Shown: positions 10,667 through 21,700 of the stretch, piece after piece
How positions within the stretch are numbered: the first letter of the stretch is position 1
How the letters are laid out: the number at the start of each line of letters is the position of its first letter
Origin: Oxytricha trifallax
Taxonomy: Eukaryota; Ciliophora; Spirotrichea; Sporadotrichida; Oxytrichidae
Direction: 5' to 3'
Length of the DNA: 64,000 nt
Assembly: GCA_000711775.1 (NCBI GenBank)
Contig: ARYC01017546.1
Coordinates: 1 to 64,000 of the forward strand
Program-made: the position numbers and the translations under genes
Notes under the pieces: model-generated
The model's input: the letters and a program-made list of their open reading frames with translations, nothing else
Databases searched by the model: none
Told to the model about the DNA's origin: nothing

Positions 10667-13548
10667 TCAATCATTTCCACAGATGGTTTAGCTTATTTCT
10701 TCACCTTTCTTCCTACTCTTAGGAACAATAATCTAATTATCTTTCATCCTGCTCTCCTCCAGAGCTTTTTATGGAGTGTAGCTTCTATGCGTATCTCCTT
10801 GTGATCTTTTCCTATCTGATTTCCTCTCAAATTCTACATCTCTCTCTGTAATCAAATAAGAGTCATCCAGTATGTTGTCAAACAAAGTTTAGATTTTACG
10901 TTTGACATACCCTGTCTCTTTCAAGAAAATAATGGGATTTTTGCCTTTGAAAGTATTCACGCCTTCTTGCAGCTACTCATAAAATTCTCTTGTACATTTC
11001 CTCAAATCTAACAACTTCAAACTATAATTTATGAGTAAACTATCTTGGATAGCTTGAACAGCATTTTAATTGAATTTATAGAGGTCGCTTATGCTTAAAT
11101 ACTGGAGGGTGCTATTCTTCTCAAGCATATTTCTGAAAGATCTTAAGATTCCAATCTCAATTATATTCATTAATTTTCGAACCTGTTGAAAATGCTTTTT
11201 TTATTTAATGGTATTTATATTATTATTTTATATGAATTTCACTAATGTTAAATTAGTGAAATGCATTTAATTAATTTTCGATTAGTAAAATTCATATATA
11301 TTTTAATATTTATTTTAATATAATATGCTTTAATGATGATAATAACAATAATGACATACACATTATTACACAATGTCCATTAATAGGACACTCTCAAACT
11401 CAAATTATAAATTTTAACAATTTAATATATTTTAATAAATAACTTAATTAAATTTATAAAGATTGATAAAAGCTCATAAAGAATTATATTAATTCTATAT
11501 AGATTATTAGAACTTCTTTCCATAACAGATAGAGATTCTTAGGTACTCATAATAATTAATATTTGTGGATGAAATATTTTTATATTATAAAATTAAGGAT
11601 TCTATATAGTCTATTTGAAATTAAGTATAATTCTAAAGAGATTTATAGCTAATTCTATATAGATTATGAGGATTCCTCAATCTCAATTTGCTAAATTACC
11701 TAAATAATTTTAGCATTATAATGAACTACGAATTAATTTAACAAATTAGCTTTGATTAAAACATATTATTATATAATATTAGTTAAATTATAATAAGTAT
11801 GATATTATACTTAAGTAAGGTCTTTAAATCAAACTTCCCAACCATCATGACAAATATTTCTGATTTTCTAAATACATCAAAAAGTTAATCGGGGTTTGTA
11901 AAATATATGATAAGTCTACTTGAACTAAAAACATCTCAAAATTTTGTAATCGATTTTAGAATCGATGATTGTGTGCAACGTCTAGATACTTTAATCTACG
12001 ATTTTAATTGGTTATTGTATCGAATATTTGGTTTAAGCCGATCAAAGCAAAACCATTCATAGCATAAAATATATTAAAAACAATTTTATTTTCCAATTTC
12101 AATGATTTATAAGAATCATAGCAATGTGTAATTCTTTTAAGACTGATTTTCTTTTATTTGAAAGTAGCGAGCAAATAGCCTAAGCTCCATCGTCATCTAT
12201 GAAGTTATCATTCAAAAAAAGTGATTCTAATTTTGCATTCTCTTTTAATGATTCTATAAGCAACTAAAGTCCTTTAGTGCCTACTCTATTAATATACATG
12301 AATATATACTTAAATATCATGATGATATTTACAAAAAATATTGTGATACTCTATTGCCATTTAAATTCATAACTTTTAGATTTTTATTGGCAAAAACTAG
12401 AGCAGAACCAATGTGTAAGCATCCATCCATTCTTATATCATTATGTTGAAGTGACAAACTTTCAAGCTTTTTGTTATGCTTAAAACAGAGTTATTAGGTG
12501 TTTCAAGTGATTCTCATTTATATGCATCTGATCTAAGGATAAGTGGTTCAGCTAAGACTGTGATAGAAATTTATTGATTTAAGTTAAAAGACACAAATGA
12601 TATAAATAGTGTAGTTATGTATTTTTAAAACAATATATAAAAATTAATTATATTTAATTATATTTCTAATAGTAATTGAAAGAGAAGATTGAAATTCTTT
12701 GGAGAAATAGAATTTGATCTTTTAGAATAAATTAAAATAAATAATCTTCTATCTTAATTATTGCCTATATAAATTTAGATTTATATAAAATCCAATTTTT
12801 ATTATATGATCTTTATATCAAAAGAGAGGACTTCTTACTATTGCTTTTTAAACTTGCAAACAATTCTCCTAGTGTTTAAATGGCAGATTTCTTTAAAACA
12901 TGAATATTATCAGATATTTCAATTGAATGCATGGTTTCTGAGTAATTTTCTCTTAATAGAGTGAATACTTCAGCGATTTTCTGAGAAGTAATATTAATAA
13001 ATCATTGCATTTATATGGAAATCTAATGTTTATTACTCTAATCGCAAAACAATATAAACTGAATGTTGCAATCCCAAACCCCAAAAACCTTAATTTCATA
13101 CTCGCTGTCTCTGATGATGTTAAAGAGAGCTTCATACTTTGAAGTTAATCCAAAGCTAACTCCTTGAATTATTAAACTTTTTGATTTTTTCTTATAGAAT
13201 GTTTAAAAATATTTTATAAAACTTATTAAATTTGAGACTTATACAAATAAAAGAAATATTAGCGATATCTATTGTTAGCAAATCAATCTTTTTTATTAAA
13301 TTACTAAAATATTTTATAAATGTGCTGATTAGTGTTTCTTAATGTTTCTTGATTTTTTTCAAAGTCTTCTATGTCATTGCTATAGTATCATTCAATTTAT
13401 GTTTTATTAAATATAAAATAACTTATTTTTTAATGAATTTAAAATTTTTCAAATCAGTTTCTTAAGTATCTAATTTTTGAGACTGCTTTGATATTTATTA
13501 TTTAAACTTCTTCAAGCCAACTTTCATGCTACTGTTAGATGGTTGCAT
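10667..13548 (-). CDS. Gene C: leucine-rich-repeat (ribonuclease-inhibitor type) protein
   Basis: Start ATG 13548 (MQPSNSSMKVGLKKFKQQ) opens a long basic N-terminal segment to about 13180. LRR units follow: EYEIKVFGVWDCNIQ (about 13100), YSETMHSIEISDNIHVL (about 12900), KLESLSLQHNDIRMDG and LKVMNLNGNRVGTKGLQ (12470-12250), KLESLFLNDNFIDDDGAQ (about 12200), RRLKYLDVAHNHR (about 11980) and TLQYLSISDLYKF (about 11090). The spacing and LxxLxLxxNxI pattern fit RNI-like LRRs, i.e. a protein-binding scaffold; partner unknown. The C-terminal segment (11175-10667) is unbroken and ends in TGA after QTICGND. Several IESs lie between the units. Confidence 0.8.
11180..11830. other. AT-rich insert in gene C
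   Basis: Over 80% A+T, no frame continuing the LRR protein; repeats of TTCTATATAGATTAT (about 11490, 11590, 11650). Probably one large or several IESs between the LRR segments; pointers not resolved. Confidence 0.5.
12291..12355. other. 65-bp IES in gene C, pointer TACTCTATT
   Basis: The 9-bp repeat at 12282-12290 and 12347-12355 is in phase. Removal joins NLKVMNLNGNRV to GTKGLQLLIESLKEN and completes one LRR unit. Confidence 0.85.
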
Positions 13549-14288
13549 ATTTAATTTTTGAATTTTATAATGTGAAATATACTTTATTTCAATTTAATTG
13601 TTAGAAAATTTTACATTAACACACATCAAAATATTTTGTAAATATATCAAGTTTAAGAAATATAATTCCAGTATTTAAAGATAAATAAATAAAATTATGA
13701 TTAATATTTAGGTAGTGATATTATTTAAATATTGGCAGAATAAACATTATGGAAGTTTCTTTAATTAATAATAAACTTGCAATAGATTTCTTCAATTCTT
13801 CATTATTCCAATTATTAAATCATTATTTTATCCTGATAGTGTATTTTTCAATTTTTTCCCATGTAAACTCAATAGTATAATTATAAATTTGTTGACTAAT
13901 ATGTTTATAATATAATTATGTTTGTTTTATTATAGTTTTTAATTTTTTATATTACTTACAAATATAATTCTAAAATAAATGGTGTAATTTTTTATTTAAG
14001 TTTCTTTTTATGAAACCTTATCTACAGATATTATTAATTATTTTTATTAATACTTAAAGATTAACAAAAAATAATTTATATTTTTTTTAATTAAATTCTT
14101 CTCAAATATTTTCAAATATAATTTTTAGACAGAAGATACATAAAATATAAAACCTAATTGGTAAATTTTTCTCCTATATACTTATATGAAAATATACTTT
14201 AAATTCATTGATTTATCTTTCTAACAATTAAACATAAAATTACTAATTTACTCTTTATTATATCAAAATTATTATTTATTTCTATATC
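13549..14288. other. Spacer between divergent genes C and E
   Basis: Extremely AT-rich, no coding frame recognised. It must hold the upstream regions of both genes and, in the germline, whatever is eliminated between two chromosomes. Confidence 0.5.
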
Positions 14289-17200
14289 ATGAGGAAAAGC
14301 CAAAATAATACTATTTATTTAAATATAATTTAATTAATATAATCTGAAATACTAGCACGAAAAATAACAACCATAATCTGAACATTAACATTATAAACAC
14401 CAATATAAATCGGCAAGTCCGGTTTCAGAACGACATACTTGATAACAATAAATCTCTGCTCGCACTTAATGAAGACCTCCTCTTCGATTATATAATTTTT
14501 CTTATAGAATACTTAAACTTATGCTATCAATTTAAAATTACAATTGTATATTTTATTGTAATTTTGATACGATTAGAACTCACAGACATCACAGCAAATA
14601 AATCACCCAAGTTTGACATTGAATATGCAGTGATCTTCAAGCAGCAAGTTTATGAGGAGTAATGGCAGCAATTCAACAGCAGCTAGAAATAATCACAGAA
14701 ACAGGTCATCGCAAAATGGGGCTGTAAATCGTAGTAACACAAATAATAGCTCTTAATATAAGAAAAAGCATCATCAAACTATTAATTATATATGATAATA
14801 CTAGTTTTAGAAATTTAATCTTTTCAGGCTGTTTATTTTGTTTTTGACTACTTATGAATTCAATATAATTTTTATATAAGAAAATTACTTTATTATCAAA
14901 GTTATAGGTCGAACAAAAACAGTTTACAATTAACCACCTAGGATAAGGAAAGTGAAGAGATTTTATCAAACAGAGAAATATAGAGCAAGAGAGATAATAA
15001 TATTAATTCTAATATTATATTTACATAAAATTCACAATACCATTATATATATATATATATTTATATTATTATTTAAAATTGGAGAGATAACAGAATGAAA
15101 GATGAAGATATAAAAAATATATTGCAAGATGTACAGGCTCACTCAATCCCCCATTTCGAAAACATGGATTTAAATTTAGTGAATGAAATTAGATAAATTT
15201 ACAAAGATAACATGAATTCTTTATAAGAGGGTAATAGGTAGTTCACTTACTTTTAATTTATAGAGATTTTTAATCGGAAATTATACAAATTTCTTAATAT
15301 ATGTAATAGGCAAGGAGTGAACAATTCCACGAACAGCCAGCCAAATAATAGTAAAAACTTGGGATCAGGAGGGGGCTGGAGCGTTCTCTCGGATATCTTA
15401 TCTAAGTACCCGAAACATCAATCAGTTGCTGTGGTCATTAAGAAATTGAGGGAGGAAGCTAAGCAGGAGTAGTTGATGAAGGAGAGTAGTGATAAGAGGA
15501 AAGATAGGAAACTTGGCAAGTTCAAGAGCGCCAGTAAAGTTATCAAGATTATTATAATTTCATTTTATAAGTCAATCTCTCATACTCAATTAAATTATAA
15601 GTAGAGTCTTTTTCATTACAACTCTTATAGAAGTTTATATAAATAATACTCATCAGCTAATATTTTATTATGATTTTAAATTACTTTTCATTGCTAATAA
15701 TAATATAATTATAATCATAGTAAAGTGAACAATCTAACTCTAAAAGATTTCGAAACCAGCGAAGCAGCCGACAAGAGCGAGCATTTCAGGAATATTCAAC
15801 TCAATCTGAAACAATTAGAAATTATTAAAGATGATTTCAAGCTATTGAAGGAGATCGATAAAGACTAGAAATTGTGGTTGAATAGATTCATGTTGAAGCA
15901 GAATTTAATACATAAAAAAGTTCAATATAAGAAACAGGATGGTATATAAAAGCCATTAACAATTGATAAATTTATTGCTAGTTCTTATAATTTATTTACA
16001 AGTTTTTTACAAGGATACATTAAAAACTGAATGGGTTTTGAAAATTTAAAGTAAGAATTTGGCATCAAATGTTGATTATATTAACTACATAAGTAAGCTT
16101 TGAATGTGCTAAACTATTAAAATTATAATTATTAATTTTATATTTTAGCAAGTTCTCTAAACGGAGGAGGTCAAGCATAAAATGCACTAAATAGCAATCT
16201 AGAAAAGTATGACACACTTAAGAGTATCATAAGTGATGACAGAAAGTAGTCTCTCTAATTAGATTCTTCAATCACTGCCGCTCATAAGCACCAAAATCAT
16301 GCCAATAATAACGATTAATTTCATAACAAGCACAACAAAAATAATACTTAAATGTAGAAATAACCATATTTGTAGTATGATGCTATTAATAGGAGAGAAC
16401 TGAGAAGCAATTAATAAAGCAGTAAGCAGGCAAAAACTGCACTTTAAGGCAGTAAGAGACTTAATTAAAGTTAAAACCATTTAAAAATCAACTACAATCC
16501 GTAATATTTTACACAAAAATTATTGATAAAAAATATCCAAAAAAAGAGACACAGTCATCATGAAACTTTACAAGAAATTATAGATGAAATTTCTCGATCA
16601 CAAGTTTATTTTAATGTGTCAAAGGATTAAGATGTCGTTGATCATAGGAAGTTATTTTCAGTTACAAGAAAGTTTCTTATTTTAATTTAACATTACTGTA
16701 AATATTTTAATTAATTTTTTTTAATCAGTGACTCAATCTAAATAAGGAGGCTTTGTGGAAGTATTTTCAACTACATATCAAAATGTCCAAGAATTTAAAA
16801 GCAATGAATTACAGAATAAAAATGATGCATTGCGAGATTCTTATCAATCAATAAGTATGAAAATAACTAGTGATAGAACAAGCCCAAAAAGCGTGTATCA
16901 ATAGAGCGCTATTTCTAGGAGAGATTCACTATAGAGGAGGTATTAGTAGTTATAGGTAAAATAGAAATAATATTATGATTCTCTTGAAAATTCTTAACAA
17001 ATATTCTAATACATTTTATCTCCCCGTTTACTCTCATTTTGTAATAGAAACCAGTTTAATTGAATATATTAGTAAAAAATGTTTGGTTTTATTGAAAATT
17101 CTTTTCAATCTAACAATCTACTAACATATTCTAAGCAAAATAGCATAAAAATTCTATAAATAACTCTTTGGTATTACTCTCAAGAAGATAGCAATTGTAA

Positions 17201-18400
17201 AGCAATACTCTTGCAAGAGGCATCTAAGATGAAATTAGAAGTTTATGAGGATGCTGTCATGTCCCCTGATTATACTCAATCTAAGAAATCTAGAATACAA
17301 TCTGCTTTAATGCAATTATATTATTGTTAATTTTATCATACTTTTTTAAAAATGGGAACATAATGTTCAAATAGTGTTTATTGAAGTGAAACCTATTGTA
17401 AAAAACCTATATTTATATATTTAAAATGTAAAGAAGATCAAAGTCAAGGTATGACTATACCATGGAATTATTTAATACAGTCAAATTTAACTTCCAAAAT
17501 GAAAATAGCAGATATTAGACTTTACAGATTTAACAATAAAATCAATCAGATGCTCAATCAGCCAAAAAACTTTAATAAAATAAAAATGACCAAGAATTAC
17601 AAAATATACAGTCCGAGGTTTATATTTCAAATTTAAGATAAAACGCTGTTTTGGCTACTTCTATAGATAGAAATAACCGCAATAATAAAATAAGTTAGAG
17701 TCATGTAATAAGTCACAGAAAGAAATATCCCATTATTGACAATAATAATTCGAAGACTATCACTTAAGATTACTCATTGAATTTGCCTAATACAATTTTA
17801 TATAACTATTTGATATTGAACTCTATATATAAATATATTTATAATGAATTTGATATCAACACCCTCTGAATTGAATAATAATAACTCAAACTTCCCTTAA
17901 ACAACCCAATTTTGGCGAATTAAACTAAATGCTGAATATAAACGAGTTGGTAAAATCCATCCAGTATGACTCAAATCTCGACAAATTAGACTCAACTCTA
18001 CAGTCACCAATATCAAATTAAAACTAGAAACCAATATATATTTCTAGAAGAATTATTAAGCCAAGTTTTGTAGAGTAAAATAAAGCCAGTAATTTCCATG
18101 AAACTATAGGCAGTCTTCATAATATAATATCATATGTTATATTATAAATAAATGTGTTTGATTATTATATGGTAAAAAAATATCATTACAAAGAAAATCA
18201 GTTGAGTGAAGAAATAGAGATGAATTCAGAGAAAATTAAAATTGACTTAAAATAATTCATGAGTTAACTCAAGCCAAATAGGAAAATAAAATCTATTCAT
18301 TTATGAAAAATAAGAGAAAAACTTTAATTGAAAATGAAAATTAGTTGAATATTTAAGTATTAGAATTTACAAAGACAAAAATGGTATAATTGTCGAGCGT
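14289..18400 (+). CDS. Gene E: long Asn/Gln-rich protein in at least ten MDSs
   Basis: Start ATG 14289 (MRKSQN; the first IES junction gives MRKSQNNTSTKNNNHN). Coding follows on the plus strand through SRSNGSN-type Asn/Ser-rich sequence, an acidic helical stretch (MKDEDIKNILQDVQ), GGGWSVLSDILSKYPKHQS, KSASKVNNLTLKDFETSE, LEIIKDDFKLLKEIDKD, SRSQVYFNVSKDQD, and so on to NQLNIQVLEFTKTKMVQ near 18390. Eight junctions after the first join in frame at pointers of 4-12 bp. At least two further junctions (around 14500-14570, with possible pointer CGATTA, and 14790-14940) are unresolved. No enzyme motif was seen; the low-complexity Asn/Gln content and predicted helices suggest a structural or regulatory protein. 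The stop is not certain. Confidence 0.8.
14314..14354. other. IES E1, 41 bp, pointer AATACTA
   Basis: Repeats at 14307-14313 and 14348-14354, in phase; joins MRKSQNNT to STKNNNHNLN. Confidence 0.82.
14998..15090. other. IES E3, 93 bp, pointer GAGAGATAA
   Basis: Repeats at 14989-14997 and 15082-15090, in phase; joins NREIQSKRDN to RMKDEDIKN. Contains an (AT) run at about 15045-15060. Confidence 0.85.
15541..15726. other. IES E4, 186 bp, pointer AGTAAAGT
   Basis: Repeats at 15533-15540 and 15719-15726, in phase; joins KFKSASKV to NNLTLKDFE. Confidence 0.9.
15986..16156. other. IES E5, 171 bp, pointer AGTTCT
   Basis: Repeats at 15980-15985 and 16151-16156, in phase; joins TIDKFIASS to LNGGGQAQN. 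Confidence 0.88.
16663..16729. other. IES E6, 67 bp, pointer TCAGT
   Basis: Repeats at 16658-16662 and 16725-16729, in phase; joins VDHRKLFSV to TQSKQGGFVE. Confidence 0.85.
16996..17103. other. IES E7, 108 bp, pointer TTGAAAATTCTT
   Basis: 12-bp repeat at 16984-16995 and 17092-17103, in phase; joins KQYYDSLENS to FQSNNLLTY. Confidence 0.92.
17313..17428. other. IES E8, 116 bp, pointer AATG
   Basis: Repeats at 17309-17312 and 17425-17428, in phase; joins IQSALM to QRRSKSRYD. The short pointer leaves some doubt about the exact edge. Confidence 0.72.
17785..17912. other. IES E9, 128 bp, pointer AATTT
   Basis: Repeats at 17780-17784 and 17908-17912, in phase; joins TQDYSLNF to GELNQMLNINELV. 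An alternative 9-bp repeat (ATTTGATAT, near 17811 and 17849) also keeps phase but leads to a TGA at 17967, giving a shorter protein; the first is preferred because the downstream frame is clearly coding. Confidence 0.65.
18251..18267. other. IES E10, 17 bp, pointer TTAA
   Basis: TTAA at 18247-18250 and 18264-18267, in phase; joins EKIKIDL to TQAKQENKIYS and removes a frame change. Confidence 0.6.
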
Positions 18401-18595
18401 TATTATTTTTCCATTCTTCTTCAAATTTTATGCCATCTTTTCATTCTTCTCGTGTTGTTCCTGTTCTGTTTCCTGGTTCTTCGTCTGTACCGTCCAAAGA
18501 TCTTCATCAACCTATTGCTCAAATATAAAAATCTTTAGATATGATTTTTGTAACTTACAAATTTGTTGAGTGACCAGCATCTTCTACTCAGACAT
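18330..18595 (-). CDS. Gene G: short minus-strand coding segment facing gene E
   Basis: From ATG 18595 the frame reads MSEQKMLVTQQ, then after a short AT-rich insert (about 18518-18558, CAA repeated at both edges in phase) VDEDLWTVQTKNQETEQEQ and NEKMAQNLKKNGKIITLDN. It is strongly hydrophilic and Gln/Glu-rich, unlike the Cys/Phe-rich plus-strand reading of the same bases, so I prefer the minus strand. The insert could equally be a 41-bp GT-AG intron, but that would break the phase. It overlaps or abuts the 3' end of gene E; it may be a tiny convergent gene or an inverted MDS. Confidence 0.5.
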
Positions 18596-18757
18596 TTTTG
18601 ACATTTTTATTATTATTAAATCTATTATTAATTACTTATATTTTTCTTAAAATAAATCATGATTTCTAGGCTAATATTACTAGATTATAACTATTTTTAG
18701 CTTATTTAATGTAATGTAGTATTATTTATTTAGAATCCCTGCAATACATAGGCATAG

Positions 18758-21700
18758 ATGGGAAGAAATCAAAATTAATCAATAACTATTCACTCTAGGA
18801 AAATTAGGAAACCAGCAATACCTCCAAATATTATGTTAAGCACCACTTCTAATGGATACTCGAGTTCTATATCTTATCATACTAATCAGCAGCAGTAGCA
18901 TTAGTATGGTAAATTATACTAATAGATGAGTAATATTATTTTAAATGCGAGTTTTCAAAATTATTATAAATAAATTTATAATAAATAATATAATAATATA
19001 GTTTTGTAAGTATGGAATGAGCTATTTTAAGCGAACTAATATATAAAGTATGAAACAAAATAATAGCAAAAATAATCAGCTAAATTAATCACAATCTCAT
19101 TAATATGAAATTGTGAAAATAAATCCTTCAGATTTAAATAACGATCGTTATTGATATTGTAGGATTAAATTATTAATTTAGAAATAAATTAATAAAATAG
19201 TTATTTACAAAGAAAACTTATTTAATTAAATTAACCATATAATTTGATTTTAAAAAATTCTATTTATCTAAAATATACAAATAGAATTCTTTTTGTAAAT
19301 GACTTTTTTTTATAAAGTTTTATATAATGTATTTTTATATATTAATCGAATATATATTTTAAATAAATAGCTAAATAATATGTTAATAATTTAATTATCA
19401 AGTATTTTTTATTTCTGCAATAATTAAAAAACATCTATAATAAAGAAAAAGGACCTATTGGAATAATTTTAGGCAACCACATACAAATTAATAATTATTG
19501 AATGATGAAATATTGATTATATTTTTCTATGGACTATTTAAATATCTCTATTTAATTTGATAATTACTTGAATATCTTTAAATATAGAATATTATAAATA
19601 GAATTCATTCTATAGTGATTACTTTAATTGATAATCTCAAATATAATATTTATAATTAAAAATGCATGAAATTATAATCAAATATTTTCATAATATCTCA
19701 ATATTCACTTATTTATTTTAAATGGAGTAACTCACTATAGACCCTCTCAATAAGAACCACAAATATAACCACCCCAAATTTCCTCAGACAAATAACTGTA
19801 AAATTTGAGCAATTAGCAGCACAATTTAGAGCAATAATTAATCACACTATTCTCATTGGTAGACCTGGTTTCACTCTCAAAAGCTATATATATTTTTAAG
19901 AATAGTTTGCAATTATTCGATTATCAACTAAGATTTAAGAATAATTCGAAGATTTTGCATTAAATATTAATGCTTATTTCTTATGAGAGTCCGCTTATAA
20001 AGAGGTTAACTGGATTAGTTAATAACTAGAGTAATGTATAAATATATATTATATTTATAAAATTATTGATAATATTGAATTATTAAAGTTATTGTGTGTA
20101 TTTAGTATTTAAATTTTATAAAAATATTTTAATGCGAAAGAATTTGATGCTTGGAAGATGCAAATATAAGAATTCTTGAAGCTTCTCAGTGAATTAATTG
20201 AAAAAATTGAGGATTTTGATATAGAGTTAATAGCTAATATTTTTCTTGGTGAATTTGTATATTTCTGCTGTGCACTCAATGAATAAGTAAGTGCTTACTA
20301 AACCCATATATATTTTCTGTAATTTATCAAAACAAATTCAAAATTCTTAAAAATATAAATCACTTAGAGTTTCTTATGTGCAATAGCAAAGAAATCCTTT
20401 TATGTTTTGCTAAAAAGAAACAAAGATGTTGATGAAGTTTTGTGATATTATATATCTAGATTTTTTAACTCTCACTTTTTATTTGAGTAAGTAAAATGAT
20501 TTGTTTTCTTGCCATAATTATCAATCTATTAATACTTCTTATGGCTAATATATACTTGTATTAAATTAACTTAAAATTTTCCTATAATATAAACTTAGTG
20601 ATAAACAGTATTAGCATGCTGATTGAAATAATTAAAACAGAAACTATCCTATTTTTTGATAGAAAAAACAGAGAGGTTTTTGTTGAATTACTTGAGAATA
20701 TAGTGCTAAGAGCTCATCACACTTAAAAAGCTGTGCAATCATTTTAAAACAATCAAAACTTTTAGAATTAATAGAAATATATTGAATAATTGGAACTTCT
20801 AAATGCCATAAAGCTTTTGATAATAAAATATAATAATCTTAGCAAAATTTGAAATCCGTTAAAGTTCCATCAATTTTATGCTTTTAATTTTTGATAGTAG
20901 AATTGGTTAATGTAAATGTAGATGATATGATAAGAGTGATTAGACTTATGAACGAAAAAGACAAATAAATGATGATAGATTTAATCGAGGGTCTAGACTA
21001 AAACCCTCCCATCCCTTTCAATAAATCAAAAATTGCCTTTGCTAAGTAATTGTAAAAAATGCAATAAGTTCAGGGCAATTCAAGTTAATAGCTTAGTAGG
21101 TAATCTTCGTCTTAAGGATTTAAAAATTAAGGAAATAATCAGCCTTAAACATAGACGATATAAGGTGAGTTAAGTTTGATAAGGAGATAAAGTGTCTTAC
21201 AATCCTCAGCATAGTCTATGATAGGCAGTGTAAACTCAAATTAAAAAATGGTAAATAATTAGTAGGAAGACTAAATAATACGGTAGTCTTCGAGTCTTGG
21301 AAATAAAAGGAATTACGGCTGTAGTAATTTAAATCATTTTAGAATACTCCAACAAGCATGAACGATTAAGCTTTTTAAAATCTATTTAGTATAAATCAAA
21401 TTTAGTTTCCCAAAGAACAAGATTTATTTAAAATGATGGTGGTCAGTTTTGAAGAGGGTTTATAAGTCATTTAGAAAATGTTTTAAGCACTGTAAAATAG
21501 GGATATTCATCAAATTGAAATTAAAGACATGACAAAGTTCATATAAATTCTTATTAAAAATATGTTTCAATAAGCATTCAAACTATCAGCCACTCTTAGT
21601 AGCGGTTAAAATAGTAATGTAGATTAAAATCCTTCCCAAAATGATAAAGCTTATGAAAATAATAAAGTTCTATCTGAAATCTTTTTAACCTTCGATATAA

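Noticed and set aside
14340-14619. Minus-strand reading with EEEVFIKCEQRFIVIKY and MSNLGDLFAVMS
   Set aside because: The plus strand gives an N-terminal frame for gene E that joins at an in-phase pointer; the minus reading has no comparable junction.
15040-15062. (AT)n run as a functional repeat
   Set aside because: Short simple repeat inside an IES, expected in DNA above 85% A+T.
18518-18558. GT-AG intron in gene G
   Set aside because: Splicing at those sites shifts the frame into a TGA; removal with a CAA pointer keeps it, so an IES is more likely.
20440-20460. TGA recoded as an amino acid (also at 4739, 56956, 58217, 23182)
   Set aside because: Where pointers could be matched (4692-4754, 23177-26255) the TGA lies inside removed DNA; TBE and host genes end in TGA.
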